NCBI GenBank assembly: GCA_038216655.1
Contig: JBBQPZ010000019.1
Coordinates: forward strand, 1 to 64,000
Length of the DNA stretch: 64,000 nucleotides
DNA from: JAFDWR01 sp038216655
Lineage (GTDB): Bacteria; Armatimonadota; Fimbriimonadia; Fimbriimonadales; Fimbriimonadaceae
Reading direction: 5' to 3'
Shown here: positions 53,768-61,948 of the stretch, piece by piece
Numbering within the stretch: position 1 is the first letter of the stretch
Layout: each line of letters starts with the position of its first letter
Program-made: the position numbers and the translations under genes
The notes under the pieces: model-generated
What the model saw: the letters and a program-made list of their open reading frames with translations, nothing else
Told to the model about the DNA's origin: nothing
The model's database searches: none

Positions 53768-54280
53768 ATGCAGAGAAGTCGTTGGGTTCACGCGCTCCTT
53801 ATCATCGTGCTTTGCCTCGGCACCCTTTGCCAGGCCCTGCGCGCTTCCGCGCAACAAGGTCCCCCGGTGCGCCAAAACGTTCGGCTGGCGATCCTGGACC
53901 TCTTCACCGAGGTTAAGGGGACCTATCACTTGTCCTCCGATGTGCGGGGAGAAGTGGAATTGGATCCCGCTCTCAAGACTTTCGAAGCTCGGCTAACGTC
54001 AATTCTTCAACAAGTTCACGCCACCCACCGAATCGAAAGTGGCGTCTATAGCATCTTCCATGACGATCGCAAGGTTGACGTTCGCGGCGCTTTGCGCGCG
54101 CTCTTCCGATCGGTTTCCGTCTCGTACAGCATCGGACCGGATGTCCAAGGACTCGTTAAAGTGGACTCGAATCCTGGGAGGTTCGAAGACAAGTTATGGG
54201 CCCTCCTGATCCAGGTCCATGCGACTTACGAGATTGAAGGTGGGGTGTTTGTGATCTACATGCGGGGGCACGGGCATTAG
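53768..54280 (+). CDS. Secreted protein of two tandem STN/secretin-N0-like domains, 170 aa
   Basis: Signal peptide (about 1-29, ending ASA-QQ), then two related units of about 62 residues (37-98 and 104-165). Each follows a pattern: VRxAxxxLF..V...Y.LxxDVxGxVxxD.....FE..L..xLxQVHATxxIExGVxxI. The pattern resembles the STN/N0 domain found at the start of secretins and TonB receptors, but here there is no barrel or secretin domain. It may be a periplasmic adaptor. No Shine-Dalgarno or close -10 is obvious. Confidence 0.7.
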   Translation: MQRSRWVHALLIIVLCLGTLCQALRASAQQGPPVRQNVRLAILDLFTEVKGTYHLSSDVRGEVELDPALKTFEARLTSILQQVHATHRIESGVYSIFHDDRKVDVRGALRALFRSVSVSYSIGPDVQGLVKVDSNPGRFEDKLWALLIQVHATYEIEGGVFVIYMRGHGH

Positions 54281-54381
54281 TTGAGCTGTCTTCGGAAGAG
54301 AGTATCCTGATTTGGACGGCTTAACTTGAACATTTCTGCGCGAGTGGAATCGGACAGTTGAGCGCCCCTCAGGAGCCAGCT

Positions 54382-54990
54382 ATGTCAACCCTAACTATTC
54401 AAACCCGCGATGCCAAACAACCGGCGGTCAAACTGCGCAAGCAGGGCGTCCTGCCGATGGCGCTTCTCACGCGGGATCACACGACTTCGCTAGTTCAAGC
54501 TACGGAAGAGGATCTCAAGAAGGCGATGCGCGGGGCGGACGGCCTCGGCCGCGTCGATGTCGTCACCGGAGACGGGCGTAAGCTCAAGGCGGTGGTGAAG
54601 AAGGTCGATCGCGACATTCTTACCTCGCACATCATCCACGCCGTCCTCCAGGAAGTCGGCGAAGATGACACCGTGACCCTCGACGTCGCGGTCGTCCCTC
54701 ATGGCACGCCGGAAGCGGTCACCGAAGGTCTGGCCACGCTCCAGCACCAGACCGACACGATCAAGATTCGCGGCAAGATGTCATCCATGCCGCAGCATCT
54801 TGAGGTCGACATCTCACACCTGGGCATCGGCGAGCACGTCGCGGCCCAAGATATCCCGCTGCCCGAAGGGATCATGCTGCTCTCGTCGCCGGACGCGATG
54901 CTGTTCTCGGTGAACGTACTCCGAGCCGCGATCGAGGAAGAGGTTCCGGAGGTTGCCACCGCGGCCTCTGAGGCAACGGAAGCCGAATAG
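54382..54990 (+). CDS. rplY: Ribosomal protein bL25 (TL5/CTC form), 202 aa
   Basis: Binds 5S rRNA in the large ribosomal subunit. The N-terminal L25 domain (KQPAVKLRKQGVLPMALLTRD; VVKKVDRDILTSHIIHAVLQEV) is followed by the CTC-type C-terminal beta domain (TVTLDVAVVPHGTPEAVTEG; HLEVDISHLGIGEHVAAQDIPLPEGI) and an acidic Ala/Glu tail. CAGGAG lies 6 nt before the ATG, a clear Shine-Dalgarno. It is a single-gene unit here, followed at once by a strong palindrome that could end the transcript. Confidence 0.93.
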   Translation: MSTLTIQTRDAKQPAVKLRKQGVLPMALLTRDHTTSLVQATEEDLKKAMRGADGLGRVDVVTGDGRKLKAVVKKVDRDILTSHIIHAVLQEVGEDDTVTLDVAVVPHGTPEAVTEGLATLQHQTDTIKIRGKMSSMPQHLEVDISHLGIGEHVAAQDIPLPEGIMLLSSPDAMLFSVNVLRAAIEEEVPEVATAASEATEAE

Positions 54991-54994
54991 GATA

Positions 54995-55096
54995 ACTGGG
55001 AGCGCCGACACTCCGGTCGGCAGAGCCTTGGAAACGTCACCCATCCGATTCGGGGTGACTCCGAAGCCTGCCGAAAGGAGTGTCGGCGCTCCCAGT
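54995..55096. repeat. Palindromic element after rplY, 20-bp perfect arms
   Basis: ACTGGGAGCGCCGACACTCC at 54995-55014 is perfectly inverted at 55077-55096. Inner words GTCGGCAG and CTGCCGA extend the pairing. There is no T-run, so it is not a standard intrinsic terminator, but it begins 4 nt after the rplY stop. Confidence 0.82.
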
Positions 55097-55325
55097 GACG
55101 AGCGCGGGATACGCGTACGGTCGGGCCGGGTTTCGCTTGGCGGGGGTCGGGGGATGCGGTCCCCCCGGTTGTCCGTGCCACCGATCGTTGGTCTGACCTG
55201 GCCACCCCCCGACTTGTACAAGCGGTGCGGCCAAGCCTCGGGCAGGGGGGCAATTTCTTGTGGTCCAAGGTTAAGTCGTCGGCATCGGCGTCACAAACCG
55301 GCGAATCGTTTCCGAAAGAAAGTTG

Positions 55326-55904
55326 ATGAACTCACAAGGCAACCGATTGGCCCTTGTCCTCTCGGCGATTCTTGCCACCGTTTTGCCCGCTCAAGCGGAC
55401 ATTCTCCTCAACCTCGACACGACGAACCCGGCGGCCGTCACGATCAACAGCACCACCGGTTTGTCCGCCTTCACGGACGGCGGCGGAAACTTCATGGTTC
55501 GGCTGATGGGTGCTGCGGGGAACCCCGGTAGCTCGTCGAGCAGCAGCAGCATCGGCGGCACTCTTAACACGTTGAATGGCGGCTACGCTTACAACCTCGC
55601 CTTGGTGGTCTCTGGATCGAGCGACCTCGATCTTCAGCACGGTGCGGGGGGCTCCACCGAGAGCTTCACTGCCGGCCAACGGGCGTTCACCGGCTCGGGC
55701 ACGGTCAGCCTCTCTGCGTTCGTGCTCCCTGGTTCTGACTTGATCGGCGATATCCACCTCCTGAACAATTTTAGGCAAGATACAGGGGAGGTTCTCGGTC
55801 AGTACACGATGCACGTGAACGCGGTTCCGGAGCCCACCACGTTGGCGTTCGGCATCCCCGCCCTGGCGTTCTTCATCCGCAAGCGCCGCGCCGCGCGCGG
55901 TTAA
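55326..55904 (+). CDS. PEP-CTERM sorting-domain secreted protein, 192 aa
   Basis: Signal peptide (about 1-24, LALVLSAILATVLPAQA-D), a beta-rich exported region with a serine run (GSSSSSSS near residue 70), and a C-terminal sorting signal: PEP motif VPEPTTLAF, hydrophobic helix GIPALAFFI and basic tail RKRRAARG. A TTG 3 nt upstream is an alternative start; the ATG has the better context (GAAAGAAAG upstream). Second such protein in the window, unrelated in its body to the one at 35924. Confidence 0.88.
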   Translation: MNSQGNRLALVLSAILATVLPAQADILLNLDTTNPAAVTINSTTGLSAFTDGGGNFMVRLMGAAGNPGSSSSSSSIGGTLNTLNGGYAYNLALVVSGSSDLDLQHGAGGSTESFTAGQRAFTGSGTVSLSAFVLPGSDLIGDIHLLNNFRQDTGEVLGQYTMHVNAVPEPTTLAFGIPALAFFIRKRRAARG

Positions 55905-56144
55905 GCGCCGTCGGACAGACTAGCCCGTGGTCGCTCGTTCTCGTTCTGGCCCCCGGCTACTCACCAGGGCATCCTATCGGTGCGATCAGAGGTCGGTCAT
56001 GCCTCAGGGTTACTTGGGACAGGCGCTCTGACAACTAAGACACAAACCCTGAGGCTCTCAAGCCATAAGCCTCGGCCCCAGGGTTTGCGTTGGTTGCTTG
56101 GCTCTGGGTGACTCGGCCCGAGGTATCAGCAGGTCCCAGTTGGT
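55905..56144. other. Convergent intergenic region with hairpin
   Basis: No gene. AAACCCTGAGGCT...AGCCTCGGCCCCAGGGTTT (about 56044-56088) forms an imperfect hairpin, and CCTCAGGGTT occurs just before it (56001). It could serve as a terminator for both convergent genes, although no T-run is present. Confidence 0.5.
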
Positions 56145-57323
56145 TTATGCCTCGACGAGTTCGCGGGTCTCGGTCGTTGCGAAGGCGATCTTGAACGCGT
56201 TGTCGAGATCCTCGATCAGGTCCTCGACATCCTCAATTCCCACGCTCAGGCGCAATCCGAGCGGGGTGATCCCCATCGCGAGGCGCTCCTCTTCCGTCAT
56301 ACAGGCGTGGGACATCAGCGGCGGATAGGCCATCAGCGACTCGATTCCGCCCAGGCTCTCGGCAAGAAGGAACACATTCGTCGCCTCTGCAAAACGCCGG
56401 ACGTTCGTTTCGGTACCGGCGATCTCGAAGGAAACCATCCCGCCAAACCCGCGCATCTGCTTCTTGGCGAGCGCGTGATCCGGATGCGAAGGGAGGCCTG
56501 GGTAGTAGACCTTGGCGACCAAGGGGTGGTCGTACAGATACTCGGCGATCCGCTGGGCGTTGGAACAGTGGCGCTCCATGCGCAGGGCGAGGGTCTTCAC
56601 TCCGCGAAGCGAGAGCCAGCAGTCGAACGGGCTCGGGTTCGCGCCGATGGTCTTGTTGAATTCGAACACGCGCTGATGAACCTCGTCGAGGTTGGTCACG
56701 ACCGCGCCGCCGATGACGTCGCTGTGGCCCGAGATGTACTTCGTGGTCGAGTGGACCACGATGTCGATCCCGAGGGCGATCGGGTTCTGCAGGAACGGCG
56801 AAGCAAACGTGTTGTCGACGACGGTCAACACGCCGAGCTTCTTGGCCTCGGTGGCGATCGCTTCGATATCTGCCAACGTGAGGTTCGGGTTGGTCGGAGT
56901 CTCGAAGATCAGCATCTTCGTATTCGGCTTCACCACGCTCACCAGCGTGGCCGGATCGGTGGGATCGAAGGTCGACGCCTCAACCCCCTGTCGTGGCAAC
57001 AGTTCATTGGCCACGCGGTGAGTGCCGCCGTAGATGCTGTCCGCCACCAAGAGGTGATCGCCGACTTCGAGCAGGCTGAACGCGGCGACGATTGCCGCCA
57101 TGCCGCTGCTAAACAAAGTGCAATGGGTCGCACCTTCAAGCTCGGCGATGACGGCTTCGAGAGAGGAGCGATTCGGGTTCGACACCCGCGTGTAATCGTG
57201 CGGCGGGATGTGGTCGAGGTCCTTCCAGGTGAAGGTCGCGGACTGGTAGATCGGTTGAATGACTGCGCCATAGTCCCCATCGGGACACTGACCGACACGA
57301 ATCGCTTTCGTCGAGAACCTCAT
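56145..57323 (-). CDS. Cystathionine gamma-lyase/synthase family enzyme, 392 aa
   Basis: A PLP enzyme of Cys/Met metabolism. PLP lysine Lys195 in HSTTKYISGHSD, HCTLFSSGMAAIVA, DSIYGGTHRVANELLP, VDNTFASPFLQNP and ESLGGIESLMAYPPLMSHA are all conserved. Whether it makes or cleaves cystathionine, or degrades methionine, cannot be told from motifs alone. I chose ATG 57323; a long open frame upstream to 57968 is the shadow of the divergent hydrolase gene. With SerC and the methionine-forming fusion, it fits a sulfur amino acid network, though these genes are not clustered. Confidence 0.92.
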   Translation of the reverse strand: MRFSTKAIRVGQCPDGDYGAVIQPIYQSATFTWKDLDHIPPHDYTRVSNPNRSSLEAVIAELEGATHCTLFSSGMAAIVAAFSLLEVGDHLLVADSIYGGTHRVANELLPRQGVEASTFDPTDPATLVSVVKPNTKMLIFETPTNPNLTLADIEAIATEAKKLGVLTVVDNTFASPFLQNPIALGIDIVVHSTTKYISGHSDVIGGAVVTNLDEVHQRVFEFNKTIGANPSPFDCWLSLRGVKTLALRMERHCSNAQRIAEYLYDHPLVAKVYYPGLPSHPDHALAKKQMRGFGGMVSFEIAGTETNVRRFAEATNVFLLAESLGGIESLMAYPPLMSHACMTEEERLAMGITPLGLRLSVGIEDVEDLIEDLDNAFKIAFATTETRELVEA

Positions 57324-57470
57324 GCGATCAGGATGCCGCGCATTTCTCTCGTTCGTCTCAACCGTGGACCCTACCGACTTAAGTTCCGAACGGCGTTTCG
57401 CGAATTGCCGGGGAATGCATTCTTCCGTTAGGAATATGGGCCAAGATGTCCTTCGCGGAGTAAAACGGAA

Positions 57471-58685
57471 TTGTTGAGCAGAATTCTTCGAATTGGCTTC
57501 CTCACTCTGTGTCTCGCCCTGAGCCCGTTGGGCTGGGCGCAGACGCCTCCGGTCACCGTCGCGCCCCCGCATATCGAGTTCGCGCCGTGGAAGGAAGAGG
57601 GGAAGACCGCGACCGCAACCGAGTACAGCGCCTCGTTTCCCTCCGCGATCGAGACGGCTCAGGCGGCGAACAACACCGTCCCGCTCCGCATCTTCATTCC
57701 GAGCAAGACAACCGGCCCGGTTCCTGTCGTGCTCGTCCTCCACTACTGGGGAGCCCGAGACCTGCGGGTCGAGCGAGCGCTTGCTGGACAACTCACCGCC
57801 CGCGGCGTCGCGGCGGTCCTGATGACGCTCCCATATCACCTTGCCCGAACCCCCGCCGGATACAGTTCCGGCGAGCTGGCGATTCAGCCGGACCCCGCGG
57901 CGCTGGTGGTGACGATGACTCAAAGCGTGTCCGACGCGCGTCGCAGCATCGACTTTATCGTCTCGCACCCCGAGTTCGACTCGTCGCGCATCGGGATCTC
58001 CGGCACCAGCCTCGGCTCGATCGTCTCGTCGCTGACCTACGCAGTCGAGCCCCGCATCAGTGAGGCCTCATTTGCCCTTGGAGGCGTGGACCTAGCCCGA
58101 ATCCTGTGGACGTCTTCCCGAGTTGTCCAGCAGCGGGAAGCGATGCGTCGTCGTGGGATGACCGAAGCTAAGCTGCGCGAGGCACTGACACCAGTCGAAC
58201 CGAAGCTGTTTCTCCCGGGCCGCGTCGGGGGGTCCGCTTTCGTGATCGGTGGGCGGTACGACACCGTCGTTCCCGCGGCGACTACTCAGGAGCTCATTAA
58301 CGCACTCGATAAGCCCAAGGTGCTCTGGCTGGAGACGGGCCACTACGGGGGCGTCTTCGCCCAACGGAAGTTGCTGCGCGAGGTCTCGACCTTCTTCGCC
58401 GACGAGTTTGACCACCGAACCTACGTCCCACCCACCCGTATCTTCGCCCCGACGGTGCGACTGGGGTTCCTTGCCACTGCCGGGACTCAATCGAGCTTCG
58501 ATGTCGGGATCGGGCTGGACTTCTTCCGCACTCACACCCGCCTTGAGACTTTCGGGACGCTCCTCATCACGCCACGCGGCCCCCAGCTCTACCTCGGGCG
58601 ACAGCTCGATCGAGGCTTTTCGATCGGCGTCGTGGGTGGGGCGCGACGGATCGGGGTCGGCCTGATGTGGAGCGCAATTCTTTGA
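57471..58685 (+). CDS. Secreted alpha/beta hydrolase, 404 aa
   Basis: Signal peptide (LSRILRIGFLTLCLALSPLGWA-Q), then an alpha/beta hydrolase: VPVVLVLHYWGARDL (oxyanion region), nucleophile elbow GTSLGS (about residue 186), acid in GGRYDTVVP and His in ETGHYGG. The last 90 residues (VRLGFLATAGTQSSFDVGIGLDFF...GLMWSAIL) are beta-strand-rich with alternating residues, as in an outer-membrane or barrel-like segment; that is a guess. The start is TTG with TAAAAC about 7 nt upstream. The substrate is unknown. Confidence 0.82.
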   Translation: MLSRILRIGFLTLCLALSPLGWAQTPPVTVAPPHIEFAPWKEEGKTATATEYSASFPSAIETAQAANNTVPLRIFIPSKTTGPVPVVLVLHYWGARDLRVERALAGQLTARGVAAVLMTLPYHLARTPAGYSSGELAIQPDPAALVVTMTQSVSDARRSIDFIVSHPEFDSSRIGISGTSLGSIVSSLTYAVEPRISEASFALGGVDLARILWTSSRVVQQREAMRRRGMTEAKLREALTPVEPKLFLPGRVGGSAFVIGGRYDTVVPAATTQELINALDKPKVLWLETGHYGGVFAQRKLLREVSTFFADEFDHRTYVPPTRIFAPTVRLGFLATAGTQSSFDVGIGLDFFRTHTRLETFGTLLITPRGPQLYLGRQLDRGFSIGVVGGARRIGVGLMWSAIL

Positions 58686-59452
58686 ATTTGGCTGAGTTGC
58701 GCCAACTTGCGAGCGCAAACATGTCGGAGACGTACCTGTCTTTGGGCAACGCTCAGACTGGAGCGAGCCTAATCAAGGACGAGGGATTCACGGGGTGCCG
58801 GGCTCCCATCCAACACCCGATCTGTAACTTCGCGATCGATCTCAAACTGGACCCCTGGTCGGCCCGCCGCCTGGCCGCCCTCGCCGCCGAGCAGCGGACT
58901 TTCTTTGTGTACAACGCTTCGTCGGACCAGCCGGAGCATGTCTCCGAACTCCTCGAACGGGTCGGCTTTCGGTGCAACTTCGAGCTAAAGATGATGATCG
59001 CCGAGAGGGAAGAAGCCCCGACCTCGGTCGAACTGGTTAGGGCGGAGACGGATGTGGAGCGACTCGACCTGGCCCGTTTCATGAGCGAACAATTCTTCAT
59101 TCGGCAGAACGCCGCCTTCAAACGCATCGTCGCGGATGCCACCGCGCGTGCGCACCCGATGGACCTCTACGCCGTCTGGAGCGGCCGTCAGCGGGTGGCC
59201 GCGGTTATGCTGATGGAATCAGAATCGATCGGCGTGTATAACCTCTGCGTGGACCCGAGTGTCCGCGGCGTAGGATGGGGTAGCGCCACCGTTCAGGCGA
59301 TTCTTGCGATGCCTACACGCCGAGGAAGGCTGGTGACGCTGCAATGCGACACGCGCCTGGAGTCTTGGTATGATCAACTCGGTTTCGAGAAGATTGGTGC
59401 TGTTCGAGTCTACGATTTGGCGGAATTGAAACAGGCTGATATACTCTTTTAG
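58667..59452 (+). CDS. GNAT family acetyltransferase, 261 aa
   Basis: The C-terminal 150 residues have the GNAT core: AAVMLMESESIGVYNLCVDPSVRGVGWGSATVQAIL (acetyl-CoA loop V-R-G-x-G-W-G) and RLESWYDQLGFEKIGAVRVYDL. The N-terminal 100 residues are a second, weaker GNAT-like half or a substrate domain. The ATG lies inside the hydrolase gene (19-nt overlap); a TTG at 58685 is an alternative. Either way it is cotranscribed with the hydrolase. Confidence 0.8.
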   Translation: MERNSLNLAELRQLASANMSETYLSLGNAQTGASLIKDEGFTGCRAPIQHPICNFAIDLKLDPWSARRLAALAAEQRTFFVYNASSDQPEHVSELLERVGFRCNFELKMMIAEREEAPTSVELVRAETDVERLDLARFMSEQFFIRQNAAFKRIVADATARAHPMDLYAVWSGRQRVAAVMLMESESIGVYNLCVDPSVRGVGWGSATVQAILAMPTRRGRLVTLQCDTRLESWYDQLGFEKIGAVRVYDLAELKQADILF

Positions 59453-59458
59453 GCAATA

Positions 59459-60334
59459 GTGATTCGGCAACGTCAAGCCTTTACTCTCGTGGAGTTACTG
59501 GTGGTGATTGCGATCCTCGCAATCCTCTCGGCAATTCTCTTCCCTGTTTTCTCCAGGGTGAGGATGGCTGCGCGTAAAGCAGTCTGCGTTTCCAACTTCC
59601 ATCAGGCTCAACTGGCCACTTCGCTGTACCTTGAAGATTACGACGACCGGTTCATGCCCGTTAACCACCAACCGGGCGGTCCACTCAATTCCCGAGTCGA
59701 TCGGACCTGGGTGCAGATGCTCCTGCCTTACGCTCGCTCCTTCTCCGCATTCCGATGCCCCGAGGACAAGATTGGCGACCGGGTGAGCGACAGCACCTTC
59801 GATGAAGACCTCGTACCGGGCGACTCCTTCTCGCAGTACTACACCGCCTCTCAGCACGTGAACACGGGTTACAACTACCAGTATTTGGCGCCGATCGTTT
59901 GGAATGGGTCGGCCTGGACTTCGACACCCCGCATCGCGACGCAGTTTGCCGACCCGAGTCGGACGCTTCTTTTCGTAGACTCCGTCGGGAGCCGCGACGT
60001 GCACGGCAATCCGACAGGCGGCGGCAGTTGGCTGGTATCGCCACCTTGCCGCTACATTGCGAGTGGCCGCAATCGTGTGGATTCCTTCGATCTTGGATCT
60101 AACACCGATCCCCGAAGCTTGAACGGATTCGTCGGCTGGGATCTGCGGAGCCCGAATTCTCCCTATCGTTTCGGCGGTGCCTGGCCCTGGCATTCCAACG
60201 TCGTGACGGTGGTCAAACTTGATGGCAGCGTACACCCAATGACTTCGGATGCCCTCTCGGCAGGATGCGATGTCCGCACGTCTTGGCTCGGCAGTATCCG
60301 GGACGCGAACCTCTATCAGTGGGACTTCCAGTAA
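59459..60334 (+). CDS. Prepilin-type secreted protein, DUF1559-like, 291 aa
   Basis: The N-terminus RQRQAFTLVELLVVIAILAILSAILFPVF is a type IV prepilin/pseudopilin signal, with cleavage expected before Phe8 and Glu at position 5 of the mature protein. The mature protein has the DUF1559 (SBP_bac_10-like) features FHQAQLATSLYLEDYDDRFMP, FRCPEDKIG and VVKLDGSVHPM. Such proteins are abundant in Armatimonadota and Planctomycetota and have no firm function. The start is GTG, 13 nt after TATACT. Confidence 0.9.
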   Translation: MIRQRQAFTLVELLVVIAILAILSAILFPVFSRVRMAARKAVCVSNFHQAQLATSLYLEDYDDRFMPVNHQPGGPLNSRVDRTWVQMLLPYARSFSAFRCPEDKIGDRVSDSTFDEDLVPGDSFSQYYTASQHVNTGYNYQYLAPIVWNGSAWTSTPRIATQFADPSRTLLFVDSVGSRDVHGNPTGGGSWLVSPPCRYIASGRNRVDSFDLGSNTDPRSLNGFVGWDLRSPNSPYRFGGAWPWHSNVVTVVKLDGSVHPMTSDALSAGCDVRTSWLGSIRDANLYQWDFQ

Positions 60335-60367
60335 GACGCGCGGGATGAACCCGCACCTGGTCGGCGT

Positions 60368-60373
60368 CATACT
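60368..60373 (+). promoter_or_regulatory. -10 element of rimO
   Basis: CATACT ends 6 nt before ATG 60380 and touches ATG 60374, which favours 60380 as the real start. Confidence 0.4.
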
Positions 60374-60379
60374 ATGTTG

Positions 60380-61771
60380 ATGTCCGAGCCCATTTCCAAA
60401 GTAAAGATCGTCACCCTTGGCTGCGCCAAGAACGACGTCGACAGCGAGGAGATCGCGGGTGTGCTCGCCAGCGCGGGTTACGAGATCGACGGTGCCTCGC
60501 GCAAGAGCGCGATCACGATCATTAACACCTGCGGCTTCCTGGAGTCCTCGCAGCAGGAGTCGATCAAGGCGATCAAAGACGCGGTCCGCGAGAAGAAAGC
60601 CGGCCGCACCGGCCGAGTGATCGTCGCGGGCTGTCTCGCCCAACGTCTCGGTCCCGACCTCATGCGCCTCGCTCCGGGCGCAGACTCGTACGTTGGCGTG
60701 GGGCAGATGGGCCGCTTCGCCGACATCGTCGCGGAAGCTCGCGTGGCGACGACGCCCCAGATCGACGTCAAGCCGCCTCACCACCGCTGGGCCGACGTTT
60801 CGACTCGCGCCCGCACCGGGCACGTCTGGAGCGCCTACCTCAAGGTGAGCGAAGGGTGCGACCACAAATGCACCTTCTGCACGATCCCCAGCTTCCGCGG
60901 CGGGCACCAGTCCAAGCCAATGGAGCGCGTGCTGGAAGAAGCCCGCCACCTCGCCGCGACCGGCGTCAAAGAGATCAACTTGATCGCCCAGGACGTCACC
61001 CAGTACGGCTTCGATCTGTACCGTGAGTTCACCCTTCCCAAGCTCCTGCGGGAGCTCAACGCGATCGACGGGATCGAGTGGATTCGGATCCTCTACTTCT
61101 ATCCGAACCGGTTGACCGACGAGGTGATCGAGGCGATCGCCACGCTCCCCAAGGTCTTGCCCTACATCGACATCCCCCTGCAGCACGCCCACCCGGAGAC
61201 GCTGCGTCGAATGAAGCGACCCTGGGACGGTGAGCGATATCTCGGGCTGTTCGAGAAGGTCCGCGCGGCGGTGCCCGACGTTGCGATCCGAACCACGTTC
61301 ATCGTCGGCTTCCCCGGCGAGACCGAAGAGGAGTTCGATTACCTGCTGGAATTCATGAAGTCGGCGCGGCTCGACAGAGTGGGAGCGTTCATGTTCTCGC
61401 GTGAAGGCGGCACGCCGTCGTTCGAGATGGAGGGCCAGGTCCCATTCCGCATCAAGCGTGAGCGGTACGACAAGCTGATGCGAACGCAGCAGCGGATCTC
61501 GCTTGAGGTGAATCAACGCTGGGTCGGCCGTGAAATCGACGTACTCGTCGACGAGCGCAAAGACGGCTGGGCGATCGGCCGCTCTCATCGAGACGCCCCG
61601 GAGATCGACGGCCTGGTCTTCATCGAAGGCGACGCGGAGCCGGGTTCGATCGTGAAGTCCACGATCACGAGCGCAGAGGCTTACGATCTCTACGCCGCGG
61701 CTCCGACCCGGAGTTCGGCGCGCGAGCGCCTCAAGCCGCTTCGGCAGGCCGAGCCGGTCGCTCCGAAGTAG
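60380..61771 (+). CDS. rimO: Ribosomal protein uS12 methylthiotransferase RimO, 463 aa
   Basis: A radical-SAM enzyme that adds a methylthio group to an aspartate of ribosomal protein S12. The N-terminal UPF0004 domain has three cluster cysteines (Cys15 in LGCAKND, one in NTCGFLES, one in AGCLAQR). The radical-SAM motif is CDHKCTFC (Cys160, Cys164, Cys167), and the TRAM domain lies at the C-terminus (VNQRWVGREIDVLVDER). LGCAKND and IPSFRGGHQSKP favour RimO over MiaB. ATG 60374 is an alternative start two codons earlier. Confidence 0.95.
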   Translation: MSEPISKVKIVTLGCAKNDVDSEEIAGVLASAGYEIDGASRKSAITIINTCGFLESSQQESIKAIKDAVREKKAGRTGRVIVAGCLAQRLGPDLMRLAPGADSYVGVGQMGRFADIVAEARVATTPQIDVKPPHHRWADVSTRARTGHVWSAYLKVSEGCDHKCTFCTIPSFRGGHQSKPMERVLEEARHLAATGVKEINLIAQDVTQYGFDLYREFTLPKLLRELNAIDGIEWIRILYFYPNRLTDEVIEAIATLPKVLPYIDIPLQHAHPETLRRMKRPWDGERYLGLFEKVRAAVPDVAIRTTFIVGFPGETEEEFDYLLEFMKSARLDRVGAFMFSREGGTPSFEMEGQVPFRIKRERYDKLMRTQQRISLEVNQRWVGREIDVLVDERKDGWAIGRSHRDAPEIDGLVFIEGDAEPGSIVKSTITSAEAYDLYAAAPTRSSARERLKPLRQAEPVAPK

Positions 61772-61780
61772 ATCAATTCT

Positions 61781-61887
61781 AGTAGCGCAGGTTTTCCAAC
61801 CTGTGCAGCCTCGTAGTCGCAATCGCCGCCTTCGAAGCCAACCCGTCAGCGACTACCGAGCCGCACAGGTTGGACACCTGCGCTACT
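61781..61887. repeat. AGTAGCGCAGG palindromic element
   Basis: The left arm AGTAGCGCAGG...CCAACCTGTGC (61781-61806) is inverted as GCACAGGTTGG...CCTGCGCTACT (61863-61887). The centre holds GTAGTCGC/GCGACTAC as an inner pair. It lies between the convergent rimO and flagellin genes, and short relatives occur at 8851, 17494, 18540 and 31320. Confidence 0.8.
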
Positions 61888-61888
61888 A

Positions 61889-61928
61889 AAAGAAAGAAGG
61901 GCCCCCGCCGGATGGCGAGAGCCCTCTT
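61889..61928 (-). terminator. Terminator of the flagellin gene
   Basis: On the minus strand, GAAGAGGGCTCTCGCC pairs with GGCGGGGGCCCTTC and is followed by the T-rich TTCTTTCTTTT. It begins 20 nt after the flagellin stop. Confidence 0.7.
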
Positions 61929-61948
61929 CGATGTCAGGAGGTAGGAAA

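Noticed and set aside
54995..55096. Simple intrinsic terminator of rplY
   Set aside because: The arms are far apart (62-nt centre) and no T-run follows; it resembles the other palindromic elements more than a terminator.
59495..61822. Minus-strand open frame of 775 codons opposite the prepilin-like gene and rimO
   Set aside because: Spans two clearly real genes on the other strand and has no recognisable domain.
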